IMG/VR virus record: IMGVR_UViG_3300030116_007057
Location: 1-31,708 of that record
From: a virus
Strand: one strand, 5' to 3'
Length of the DNA: 31,708 nucleotides
The notes under the pieces are model-generated. The model searched no databases, was not told the origin of the DNA, and was given only the letters and a program-made list of their open reading frames with translations. Shown here piece after piece: positions 1 to 6,496 of this stretch. How positions within the stretch are numbered: position 1 is the stretch's first letter; the number at the start of each line of letters is the position of its first letter. The position numbers were made by a program, and so were the translations under genes.

Positions 1-297
1 AACAGAACTCCTGTTTATACTTTGGGCGCGGCCAATGCTACTTCTATGTTACTTAATGGAGTTGAATCTGAGATGAGCATAGAATCGACTGGTTTAAATT
101 CTTTGATTGATTTTAGTGGTGGGGCCATAAGTTCTGATGTGACTTTGGGATTAAATAATATAGATGGAGATGGATTATCCACAAATTTGCCTAATGTTGG
201 CATGGTTAATGGTTCGAAAGTTGTTACCCAGAGTTACAGCATAGCAGGTAGTGACACTGTAAATACAAGAGCAACAATAAAACAAATAGATTTATAA
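1..297 (+). CDS. C-terminal part of a putative tail structural protein (5' end outside window)
   Basis: The frame is open from the first base and ends in TAA at 295-297, so only the last 98 residues are present. The sequence is rich in Ser, Thr, Asn and Gly with alternating hydrophobic residues, as in beta-rich virion proteins. Its end (LPNVGMVNGSKVVTQSYSIA) resembles the end of the tail protein at 23942-24757 (VPNACLVSESLSASSDGS), which suggests a related tail-tube-like fold; this is inference from eye alignment. No catalytic motif is seen. The next gene overlaps by one base (TAATG), so the two are probably translationally coupled. It might instead be a different beta-rich virion protein. 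Confidence 0.5.
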   Translation, partial: NRTPVYTLGAANATSMLLNGVESEMSIESTGLNSLIDFSGGAISSDVTLGLNNIDGDGLSTNLPNVGMVNGSKVVTQSYSIAGSDTVNTRATIKQIDL

Positions 298-782
298 TGG
301 ATTTAGAATTAGATTTTAGCGACGAAATAAGGGCTAAGTGGAGTATGAAGCGCAAGCGTAAGATTGATTGCGACAACCCCAAAGGTTTTAGTCAGAAGCA
401 GTATTGTAAGCGTCAAGAACGAGGTGGGGCATACAAAACAAAAGCAGATGAAAAAAGAACCCCCGAAAAAAGAAAAGATGGCACTAAGAGGCCAAAGTCT
501 GAACATTCTGATTTGTATACAGATGAAGACCCCAAAGGTACTATAAAAGGGCTTGGATTCAAAGATGCTGAGACTGCTAAAAAAAGTGTTGCGATTATTG
601 AGAAAGCAAGAAGACCACATAAGCATAAAGTGCAAGCCACCATGGCTATGGAGCAAAGATCTAGGTTTGCAGCTAAAAATGCTAAAGATCCTGAGAAAAA
701 GAAAAAACTCACTGCCGCGAATAAAATATATAAAGCTTATCTAGAAAAATTAAAGAAAAGGACTAAGGAGCGAAACAAATAG
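297..782 (+). CDS. Small very basic protein with a Cys/GFSQ-type motif, function unknown
   Basis: The product has 161 residues, mostly Lys, Arg and Glu. An N-terminal motif, CDNPKGFSQKQYCKRQ (about residues 25-40), holds two cysteines. A second block, KGTIKGLGFKDAETAKKSV followed by a His-rich HKHKVQATMAMEQRSR stretch (about residues 80-123), looks like a helical region. Short proteins with similar GFSQK.YC and KGLGFKD...AMEQR blocks are, from memory, common in aquatic phage genomes and are usually annotated as hypothetical. The charge suggests nucleic-acid or virion-DNA binding, but no function is established. It overlaps the upstream tail gene by one base and lies 15 bp before the PhoH-like gene. 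Confidence 0.7.
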   Translation: MDLELDFSDEIRAKWSMKRKRKIDCDNPKGFSQKQYCKRQERGGAYKTKADEKRTPEKRKDGTKRPKSEHSDLYTDEDPKGTIKGLGFKDAETAKKSVAIIEKARRPHKHKVQATMAMEQRSRFAAKNAKDPEKKKKLTAANKIYKAYLEKLKKRTKERNK

Positions 783-795
783 GTGTAAATATAAT
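783..795 (+). promoter_or_regulatory. GTGTAA motif overlapping a TATAAT box before the PhoH-like gene
   Basis: GTGTAA (783-788) runs into TATAAT (790-795), two bases before the ATG at 798. The same GTGTAA word stands 8-14 bases before several other gene starts in this window. No Shine-Dalgarno sequence is seen here, so a promoter with a very short leader is possible; no clear -35 box is present. Confidence 0.3.
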
Positions 796-797
796 AA

Positions 798-1517
798 ATG
801 CCCCGAAAAAAATCGAATCAATCTTCACCATTTGATTTTAGCTCTCAAATACACTCTATAAACTTCAAGCAAAGGGAGTTTAACTTTTCCAACAAACAGC
901 AGTTATTGCTAGAGGCAGTCTTAGATCCTGAGATGAAAATTATTTTTGTTTCAGGGCCAGCGGGATCTAGTAAGACTTACATGTCAGTTTATGGCTGTTT
1001 ACAGATAATGGCTAAGGATTTTAGTAAAGATCTAATATACATAAGAAGTATTGCCGAAAGTGCTGACAAAGGATTAGGTAGTTTGCCTGGAGATATATCA
1101 GATAAGTTCAATCCGTTTTTGATGCCGCTTTACGATAAGTTGGATGAAATGGTTCATGAGGGTGATACAGCCTACATGAAAAAAATAGAACGCATATCGG
1201 CAGTGCCAATTAACTTTTTAAGAGGAGCTAACTGGAACAATAAGCTCATTGTGGCAGATGAGGCTCAAAACTTTACATTTAAAGAATTAACTACTCTGAT
1301 TACTAGAATAGGTGAGAATACAAAACTAGTTATATGCGGCGATTTTATGCAGAGCGACATAAATGGTAGAAGCGGCTTTAGAGAAATGTTTGATCTGTTT
1401 AATTGTGAAGAATCTAAAGAGCAAGGTATAACTTCATTTAAGTTCAACAACAGAGATATAGTTAGAAGTAAAATTTTAAAATATATTGTATCTAAGATAG
1501 AAAAACACAAAAAATAA
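798..1517 (+). CDS. phoH: PhoH-like P-loop ATPase
   Basis: The product has 239 residues and matches the single-domain PhoH ATPase family that is widespread in aquatic phages. The Walker A motif is GPAGSSKT (residues 53-60). The Walker B motif is IVADEAQN (151-158), and a GDFMQSD segment (181-187) matches the conserved GD..Q motif after Walker B. The family is related to superfamily 1 helicases and is thought to bind or unwind nucleic acid. Its role in phages is unsettled despite the link of the bacterial name to phosphate starvation. The ATG follows a GTGTAA/TATAAT element with no Shine-Dalgarno sequence. A 134-bp gap with a candidate structured RNA follows. Confidence 0.93.
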   Translation: MPRKKSNQSSPFDFSSQIHSINFKQREFNFSNKQQLLLEAVLDPEMKIIFVSGPAGSSKTYMSVYGCLQIMAKDFSKDLIYIRSIAESADKGLGSLPGDISDKFNPFLMPLYDKLDEMVHEGDTAYMKKIERISAVPINFLRGANWNNKLIVADEAQNFTFKELTTLITRIGENTKLVICGDFMQSDINGRSGFREMFDLFNCEESKEQGITSFKFNNRDIVRSKILKYIVSKIEKHKK

Positions 1518-1530
1518 TTGTATTATTATA

Positions 1531-1597
1531 TAACAAGGCAACCGTCTAAGCGACAGCGGCCATCAGCTTTTTTAAAATTGAGACAATGATCTTGTTA
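1531..1597 (+). ncRNA. Candidate structured RNA element in the phoH-zinc ribbon gap
   Basis: The 134-bp gap 1518-1651 holds no gene. Within it TAACAAG (1531-1537) is a perfect complement of CTTGTTA (1591-1597). Inside this closing helix CCG (1542-1544) can pair with CGG (1557-1559), and ATTG-AGA-CAAT (1577-1587) forms a small hairpin, giving a possible three-way junction. The stretch 1537-1567 is far richer in G and C than its surroundings, which is a common sign of functional RNA in an AT-rich genome. It matches no riboswitch or ribozyme family I can recall; the strand is not determined. Confidence 0.35.
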
Positions 1598-1636
1598 CTT
1601 AAATATAATAAAATAGAAAAAAAATCAATTTTAATT

Positions 1637-1642
1637 TATAAT
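1637..1642 (+). promoter_or_regulatory. TATAAT -10-like box before the zinc-ribbon gene
   Basis: A perfect TATAAT lies nine bases before the ATG at 1652 in a gap where transcription could restart. There is no clear -35 box and the region is AT-rich, so a chance match is possible. Confidence 0.25.
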
Positions 1643-1651
1643 ATATAGCTT

Positions 1652-2002
1652 ATGAGCCATTTTTTTTGTTATAGTTGCGGATTCAAAATACAGTACTCTC
1701 GTGTCAAGCCTAATTTTTGTTCTAAGTGCGGGCAGCAATTGGGAGTTACTACAGCCTCAAGTGTCAATACGTTAAGTAAGCCCTCTTTAGAGGACTTAGA
1801 CTTAGCAGATGATGAGACAGCATGTGATTCAATTCCAAATATCTCAAAGATACAAGTCGAATATTCATCCGAAACTTATCAAACTCATACACTGGGTTCA
1901 TTAGCAGGAGAGCCACCACATAAAGGTGCTGGCAGAAAACCGCGTTCTAAGTCTGTTAATGAATTCCTTGATGAAAAGAGATCCGAAAAAGAAAACTTAT
2001 GA
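1652..2002 (+). CDS. Small zinc-ribbon protein
   Basis: The product has 116 residues. The N-terminus has two CxxC knuckles, CYSC (Cys6, Cys9) and CSKC (Cys23, Cys26), spaced as in a zinc ribbon. The middle is acidic and probably disordered. The C-terminus has a basic patch, GAGRKPRSKS, before a short charged tail. Zinc ribbons of this kind often mediate contacts with nucleic acid or RNA polymerase, but nothing here shows the partner. Its 3' end overlaps the start of the sigma-like gene, so the two are probably co-expressed, and a role in phage transcription is a reasonable but unproven inference. Confidence 0.75.
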   Translation: MSHFFCYSCGFKIQYSRVKPNFCSKCGQQLGVTTASSVNTLSKPSLEDLDLADDETACDSIPNISKIQVEYSSETYQTHTLGSLAGEPPHKGAGRKPRSKSVNEFLDEKRSEKENL

Positions 2003-2642
2003 GGAATGCTATGAGATAATCGACCAAGCCATTCAAAAACAAAAATATAAATGGAGATTGAATGCTATCAAATGGTTCGATTTTGAGGATGTACAACAAA
2101 TAATAAAAAGCCACATAGCTAAGAAGTGGCACATGTGGGATCAGTCACGCCCGCTTGAACCTTGGATTGGTAGGATCATATCAAACCAGCTTAGGAATTT
2201 ATTAAGGAATCATTATGGTAATTATACAAATCCTTGTAAATCTATGCATTTGCCAAATCATAACCCTTTGAAGTGTCAGGTTTGTTGCAAATGGGAAAAA
2301 ACTAAAAAAATTGGTTTGCAAATTAAGATACCTTTGTCTGTAGAGGATTATTCTAAAGAGATACAGAACAAACAACAAGATAATTTTGATTTTAAAAATT
2401 CATTAGAAAAGCTTGATAAACTAATGAAAAAAAAATTAAGCCCGATTCATTACAAGGCTTATAGAATGCTGTACTTTGAAAAGAAAACTGAGCAAGATGT
2501 AGCAAAGTACATGGGTTATAAAATATCCGCACAAAAAAATAAGTTAGGTTACAGGCAAGTTAAAAACTTAAAAAAGAAGTTTCTACAAACGGCCATAGAT
2601 TTACTAAGAGAAAACGATATTATTGATGATGGAACTATCTGA
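1971..2642 (+). CDS. Sigma-70-like transcription factor with a Cys/His-rich insert
   Basis: From ATG 1971 the product has 223 residues. Residues 34-82 resemble sigma region 2 (FEDVQQIIKSHI, then PWIGRIISNQLRNLLRN). Residues 165-215 resemble region 4, with a helix-turn-helix-like EQDVAKYMGYK. Between them lies CKSMHLPNHNPLKCQVCC (89-106), whose Cys89, Cys102, Cys105, Cys106 and His93, His97 could bind zinc. The frame is open back to GTG 1926 and ATG 1959; I chose 1971 because similar phage proteins, as I remember them, begin near the KDPKKKTYEEC block. It overlaps the zinc-ribbon gene by 32 bases. It probably redirects host RNA polymerase to phage promoters, a role inferred from the fold only. 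Confidence 0.75.
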   Translation: MKRDPKKKTYEECYEIIDQAIQKQKYKWRLNAIKWFDFEDVQQIIKSHIAKKWHMWDQSRPLEPWIGRIISNQLRNLLRNHYGNYTNPCKSMHLPNHNPLKCQVCCKWEKTKKIGLQIKIPLSVEDYSKEIQNKQQDNFDFKNSLEKLDKLMKKKLSPIHYKAYRMLYFEKKTEQDVAKYMGYKISAQKNKLGYRQVKNLKKKFLQTAIDLLRENDIIDDGTI

Positions 2643-3678
2643 AGAGCAAAAAAAGTTTATAGACGAAAATGCTACTAAAATCAAAAACTTAATTGATTTG
2701 ACTAAGCAGTGTTTTCAAGATGACACTTTAGATGGCAGATCTAAACAGGGCCGCGCTGTCAGAAAGTATTTAGTTGAGAATTGTATTGATTACAAAACAA
2801 CGGGTCGTGAACAAGTCGAAGCCATAGAACTAACACAACAACAAAAGGATTTTATACTTGAGCAAGCCGAACAAGGCTTGTCATCGCTTGAAATAGCAAA
2901 AATAATATTTGCCGATAGGCAAGTCAAGCCGCTATCAAATGAGCAAAGGACAGTATTAGCATACATTAGAGAGATAAATCCCGACATAATGCCATCACAA
3001 GACAGTGGTGCGCTGCATTCATACATTGCACCAAAGTCTACGAGTAGAATCATCAAAAAAATCAATGATGCCACTGGTCTAGGCTTAGATGACTCTAAGA
3101 TTAACAGGCAAACGCAAATTTGTATTGAAAAGTTAGGGGTCAATTTGAACAACTCGCGTTTTTTAAAAATAATTAATAATTATTTAAATGAATCAGATAG
3201 AGTTCTTTTTGAGCATGAATTTGTTAGACTGACTTGGGATAAGCCAGACCTAACTGCGGATGAGATAAATTTATATCTCAACGCATGCAAGGAAGTTATC
3301 AACCTTGAGGTTATAAGCAGTCACTTGAATAAACTTAACGATATGTTTGACGTAGCTGATGATCAAACAGATATGAGCGTTAGGTTAGCTGAGATAATCA
3401 AAGCAAAATCACAAGAATATCATCAATGCGAGACTAGAATAGAAAACCTAACTAAAAAGCTTCAGGGTGACCGTGCCGAGCGAATGAAAAAGTCTCAGAA
3501 AGAAAATGCATCATTTCTTTCGATAGTGCAACTCTTCCAAGAGGAGGAGGAGCGCAAAAACATGATTAGAATCGCTGAGATGCAAAAATTAGCGGTCAAA
3601 GAGGAGTCTGAAAGGTTAGAGGGTATGGCTGAGTGGAAAGCTAGAATTTTAGGCATAGGACCAAACGATGTCATTTAA
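2626..3678 (+). CDS. Protein with tandem HTH-like repeats and C-terminal coiled coil; candidate small terminase
   Basis: The product has about 350 residues; ATG 2626 and ATG 2629 are both possible and TTG 2623 is less likely. The N-terminus has two related copies of a segment beginning ELSEEQKKFIDENA and ELTQQQKDFILEQA, each followed by a helical stretch; in the second, LSSLEIAKIIF looks like a helix-turn-helix. The C-terminal third (IENLTKKLQGDRAERMKK, then EEEERKNMIRIAEMQKL) is strongly predicted by eye as coiled coil. DNA binding plus oligomerisation, two genes upstream of the large terminase, fits a small terminase subunit, but no family match can be claimed. It overlaps the sigma-like gene by 17 bases and the next gene by 11. 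Confidence 0.65.
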   Translation: MMELSEEQKKFIDENATKIKNLIDLTKQCFQDDTLDGRSKQGRAVRKYLVENCIDYKTTGREQVEAIELTQQQKDFILEQAEQGLSSLEIAKIIFADRQVKPLSNEQRTVLAYIREINPDIMPSQDSGALHSYIAPKSTSRIIKKINDATGLGLDDSKINRQTQICIEKLGVNLNNSRFLKIINNYLNESDRVLFEHEFVRLTWDKPDLTADEINLYLNACKEVINLEVISSHLNKLNDMFDVADDQTDMSVRLAEIIKAKSQEYHQCETRIENLTKKLQGDRAERMKKSQKENASFLSIVQLFQEEEERKNMIRIAEMQKLAVKEESERLEGMAEWKARILGIGPNDVI

Positions 3679-4672
3679 TTGTAGAGAATGCGGCCAGACT
3701 TTTGAGACGTTGCGTAGTTTACACGCACACTTAAAAAAGCACGACATGTTTGTCGGCGATTACTACGTCAAACACTTTGCAAAAAAAGACAGGTTTACTG
3801 ACGAGCTAATACCTTATAAAAATTATTCACAATATTTTTCAAAAGATTTTATTAGCGCCGATAACATGAGACTTTGGTGCGCGACAGCACCAAAAAAAGA
3901 AGTAAAAGATTACATAGTAACTTCTTTTCAAAAAAAATTAAAAAATAAAAAACTTTCGAAGATTCCACCATCTACTTATCTAAAAAGCGGGGATATACCA
4001 GATATAGAGATTTGTAAAAAAATTTTTGGTTCATACAATAACGCATGTAAAAAAATTAAAATGCTGCCCATGTTATCAAAGGGGCTTCCTAAGAATTTTG
4101 ATAAAGATTTTACAAACACAAAAATATTTATAGATACTAGAGAGCAAAACCCTTTATCATTTAAAAACGAAGAATTTTTAAAACTTGATGTTGGGGATTA
4201 TGCTGTCATGGGAGATGATTTTGATTATACCTTTGTAGATAGGAAATCCTTTCAGGACTTTTGCGCTACAGTAACAATTGGACATGAAAGATTTTTAAAT
4301 GAGATAGAAAGGTGCAAATCTTTAGGTTGTTATTTGTTTGTGGTGATTGAGACAGCTTTTGATGACATGGAGGCAGAGAACAGCAAGTCTTACAAAAAAT
4401 TTAAATTAGATTATGTGTTTCATAAAATGCGTAATATACAAGCTGAGCATTCAGACGCTTGTCAGTTCGTATTTAGTGGCTCCAGAGATAAAAGTATATT
4501 ATTGATTCCTAAAATACTAGTATTAGGCAAAAAACTTTGGGGTGTAGATTTAGAATATTTTTGGAGTAACCAATTAAAACAAAATGGCTTGGCAAACAGG
4601 AAAACAGAAACTAAAAAGACCTTACGCAGATATCAACCAACAAATAATCGAAAAAGAGGGATTTTTGGATGA
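3668..4672 (+). CDS. C2H2 zinc finger - HTH repeat - ERCC4-type nuclease
   Basis: The product has 334 residues. A C2H2 finger is at the N-terminus (Cys5, Cys8, His21, His25). Residues 97-136, with CKKIFGSYNNACKKI, resemble the small FGSWN-type helical repeat associated with phage endonucleases. Residues 152-230 match the ERCC4/XPF nuclease fold: IDTREQ (155-160), GDY (176-178) and VDRKS (190-194), which corresponds to the family's ERK motif with Asp in place of Glu. The protein should bind DNA and cleave it, perhaps branched or junction DNA before packaging. It overlaps the upstream gene by 11 bases and the large terminase start by 89, so a link to packaging is plausible but inferred. Confidence 0.85.
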   Translation: MSFNCRECGQTFETLRSLHAHLKKHDMFVGDYYVKHFAKKDRFTDELIPYKNYSQYFSKDFISADNMRLWCATAPKKEVKDYIVTSFQKKLKNKKLSKIPPSTYLKSGDIPDIEICKKIFGSYNNACKKIKMLPMLSKGLPKNFDKDFTNTKIFIDTREQNPLSFKNEEFLKLDVGDYAVMGDDFDYTFVDRKSFQDFCATVTIGHERFLNEIERCKSLGCYLFVVIETAFDDMEAENSKSYKKFKLDYVFHKMRNIQAEHSDACQFVFSGSRDKSILLIPKILVLGKKLWGVDLEYFWSNQLKQNGLANRKTETKKTLRRYQPTNNRKRGIFG

Positions 4673-6449
4673 GACTGAATCGAAGATACTTCTTTATAAA
4701 TTTTTAAGAGAAAACCCATCTTTCGCTACAGATTTATTTACTGGTGTAAAACTTTTTCCATTTCAACACATGGCTATAAAGGCTATGATGGAGTCCGATT
4801 ACTTTTTGGGCATATGGAGCCGAGGAATGTCCAAAAGCTTCTCTACGGCCATTTTCGCTTTGTTAGACGCTATTCTACATCAAGGTGTTCAGATAGGTAT
4901 ATTGTCTAAATCATTTAGACAGTCAAAAATGATTTTTAAAAAGATTGAAGACATATCAAAAAGCCCAAAAGCTACATTTTTTGCCCAATGTATAACTAGG
5001 ACATCAAAAATGAATGATGAGTGGATTATGGAGATAGGTTCTAGCAGTATAAGAGCTTTACCTTTAGGTGATGGTGAAAAGTTAAGGGGTTATAGATTTC
5101 AAAGAATAATTATTGATGAGTTATTGTTGATGCCAGAAAAAATCTTTAATGAGGTTATAATGCCCTTTTTGTCTGTCGTTGAAAATCCTACAGAGAGGCA
5201 AGAGATATATGATCTTGAAACAAAGATGATTGAACAGGGGAAAATGAAAGAGGAGGAGCGAAAACAGTGGCCAAACAACAAAATCATTGGTCTTTCATCT
5301 GCGTCCTACAAATTTGAATATTTATATAAATTATATCAGCAATATGAGAACTTAATATTAAATGAAAACAAACAAGATGGAGCACATAGAACAATAATGC
5401 ATTTTAGCTATGACTGCGCTCCTGCTCAGCTATACGATCAAAACTTAATTAATCAGTCCAAGAATACTATGAGTGAGTCTCAATTCCAAAGAGAGTTTGG
5501 GGCAATATTTACAGATGATAGCTCTGGATATTTTAAAGTAAGTAAAATGGCAGAATGCACGATACCTGATGGGGAAGGGCAATCTGTTGAGGTCATAGGT
5601 AATCCTAAAGATCAATATATATTAGCTTTTGACCCATCTTGGTCAGAGAGTGAAAGTTCGGATGACTTTGCTATGCTGCTTATAAAAATTAATTTAGAAA
5701 CTAGAAAGGGCATTGTTGTACATAGTTATGCATTATCTGGTTCAAGTCTAAAAACGCATATTAAGTATATGGCTTACATACTAACTCACTTTAATATTGT
5801 AGCTGTGGTTGGTGACTACAATGGTGGTGTGCAATTTGTTAACTCATGTAATGAAAGTGAAATATTCAAAAACAAAAATTTAAAACTTGGTGTTATAGAG
5901 GGCGATTTAGATAATACAAAAGATTATGATAAAAATTTAAGAAGGCTAAAAAACCAGTATAATAAATCAGAAAACAAATTTGTGTTTTTAAGAAAACCTA
6001 CTTCTGCTTGGATAAGGCTAGCTAATGAATCTTTACAGTCTGCTTTCGACCATAAAAGGATATTTTTTGCTGGGGCGGCTATGAATGATGATTATAACAA
6101 CCAAAGAAAGTCTAGAGTCCCAGTTGAAGAACTAAAGTTTATTAGGAATGACCCCAATCAAAAAGGCGGTAAAGGTGCTAGAATGATTGATTTTGTAGAG
6201 CATCAAAAGGACATGATGGACTTAATTAAGGTTCAATGTGCTTTAGTCCAGATAACAACCTCTGCTCAAGGCACTCAAAGTTTTGATTTGCCGCCAACAC
6301 TGAGGAAGCAAAAAGGCGCTGATAAAGCTAGAAAAGACTCATATTCAGCTTTAGTTTTAGGCAACTGGATGATGAACATTTATTATGATATGCAAGACTT
6401 CAATCAAAATAATAATCAACCGACATTTACCCCTATGTTTATTTCTTAA
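4584..6449 (+). CDS. terL: Terminase large subunit
   Basis: The product has 621 residues, the usual size for a two-domain packaging motor. The ATPase half has a Walker A-like SRGMSKS (79-85) and a Walker B IIIDE (175-179). The nuclease half has the first acidic residue in AFDPSWSES (Asp350), nearby Asp360/361, and Asp411 in VVGDYNGG. Walker A departs from the common GKS/T by having Ser before Lys. It cuts concatemeric DNA and pumps it into the prohead through the portal. The ATG lies deep inside the upstream nuclease gene (89-base overlap); I keep it because residues 15-35 (INQQIIEKEGFLDETES) look like the conserved N-terminus. A TTG at 4665 is an alternative start. Confidence 0.93.
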   Translation: MAWQTGKQKLKRPYADINQQIIEKEGFLDETESKILLYKFLRENPSFATDLFTGVKLFPFQHMAIKAMMESDYFLGIWSRGMSKSFSTAIFALLDAILHQGVQIGILSKSFRQSKMIFKKIEDISKSPKATFFAQCITRTSKMNDEWIMEIGSSSIRALPLGDGEKLRGYRFQRIIIDELLLMPEKIFNEVIMPFLSVVENPTERQEIYDLETKMIEQGKMKEEERKQWPNNKIIGLSSASYKFEYLYKLYQQYENLILNENKQDGAHRTIMHFSYDCAPAQLYDQNLINQSKNTMSESQFQREFGAIFTDDSSGYFKVSKMAECTIPDGEGQSVEVIGNPKDQYILAFDPSWSESESSDDFAMLLIKINLETRKGIVVHSYALSGSSLKTHIKYMAYILTHFNIVAVVGDYNGGVQFVNSCNESEIFKNKNLKLGVIEGDLDNTKDYDKNLRRLKNQYNKSENKFVFLRKPTSAWIRLANESLQSAFDHKRIFFAGAAMNDDYNNQRKSRVPVEELKFIRNDPNQKGGKGARMIDFVEHQKDMMDLIKVQCALVQITTSAQGTQSFDLPPTLRKQKGADKARKDSYSALVLGNWMMNIYYDMQDFNQNNNQPTFTPMFIS

Positions 6450-6474
6450 CTTTTAAAAGTTGAAAGTTAACTTT
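6448..6474. repeat. Two adjacent perfect palindromes between terminase and portal
   Basis: AACTTTTAAAAGTT (6448-6461) and AAAGTTAACTTT (6463-6474) are each perfectly self-complementary and share the AAGTT half-site. They sit just before the GTGTAA element and portal start. They may be an operator or a weak hairpin; the composition is AT-rich, so chance cannot be excluded. Confidence 0.35.
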
Positions 6475-6476
6475 AA

Positions 6477-6482
6477 GTGTAA
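6477..6482 (+). promoter_or_regulatory. GTGTAA motif before the portal gene
   Basis: GTGTAA ends 14 bases before the portal ATG at 6497 and follows the palindromes. It belongs to the set of start-proximal GTGTAA copies in this window. No Shine-Dalgarno sequence is evident. Confidence 0.3.
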
Positions 6483-6496
6483 AACAAAATATTGTT

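Noticed and set aside
309-656. Minus-strand open frame opposite the basic protein gene
   Set aside because: It is fully antisense to a coupled gene, has no start signal, and its cysteine/phenylalanine-rich translation looks like a by-product of Lys-rich codons.
1531-1597. Hammerhead ribozyme in the phoH gap
   Set aside because: A three-way junction can be drawn, but the CUGAUGA and GAAA core sequences are absent on both strands.
2790-3152. Minus-strand open frame of 120 codons
   Set aside because: It is antisense to the HTH-repeat gene, with no ribosome site, no promoter and no recognisable protein.
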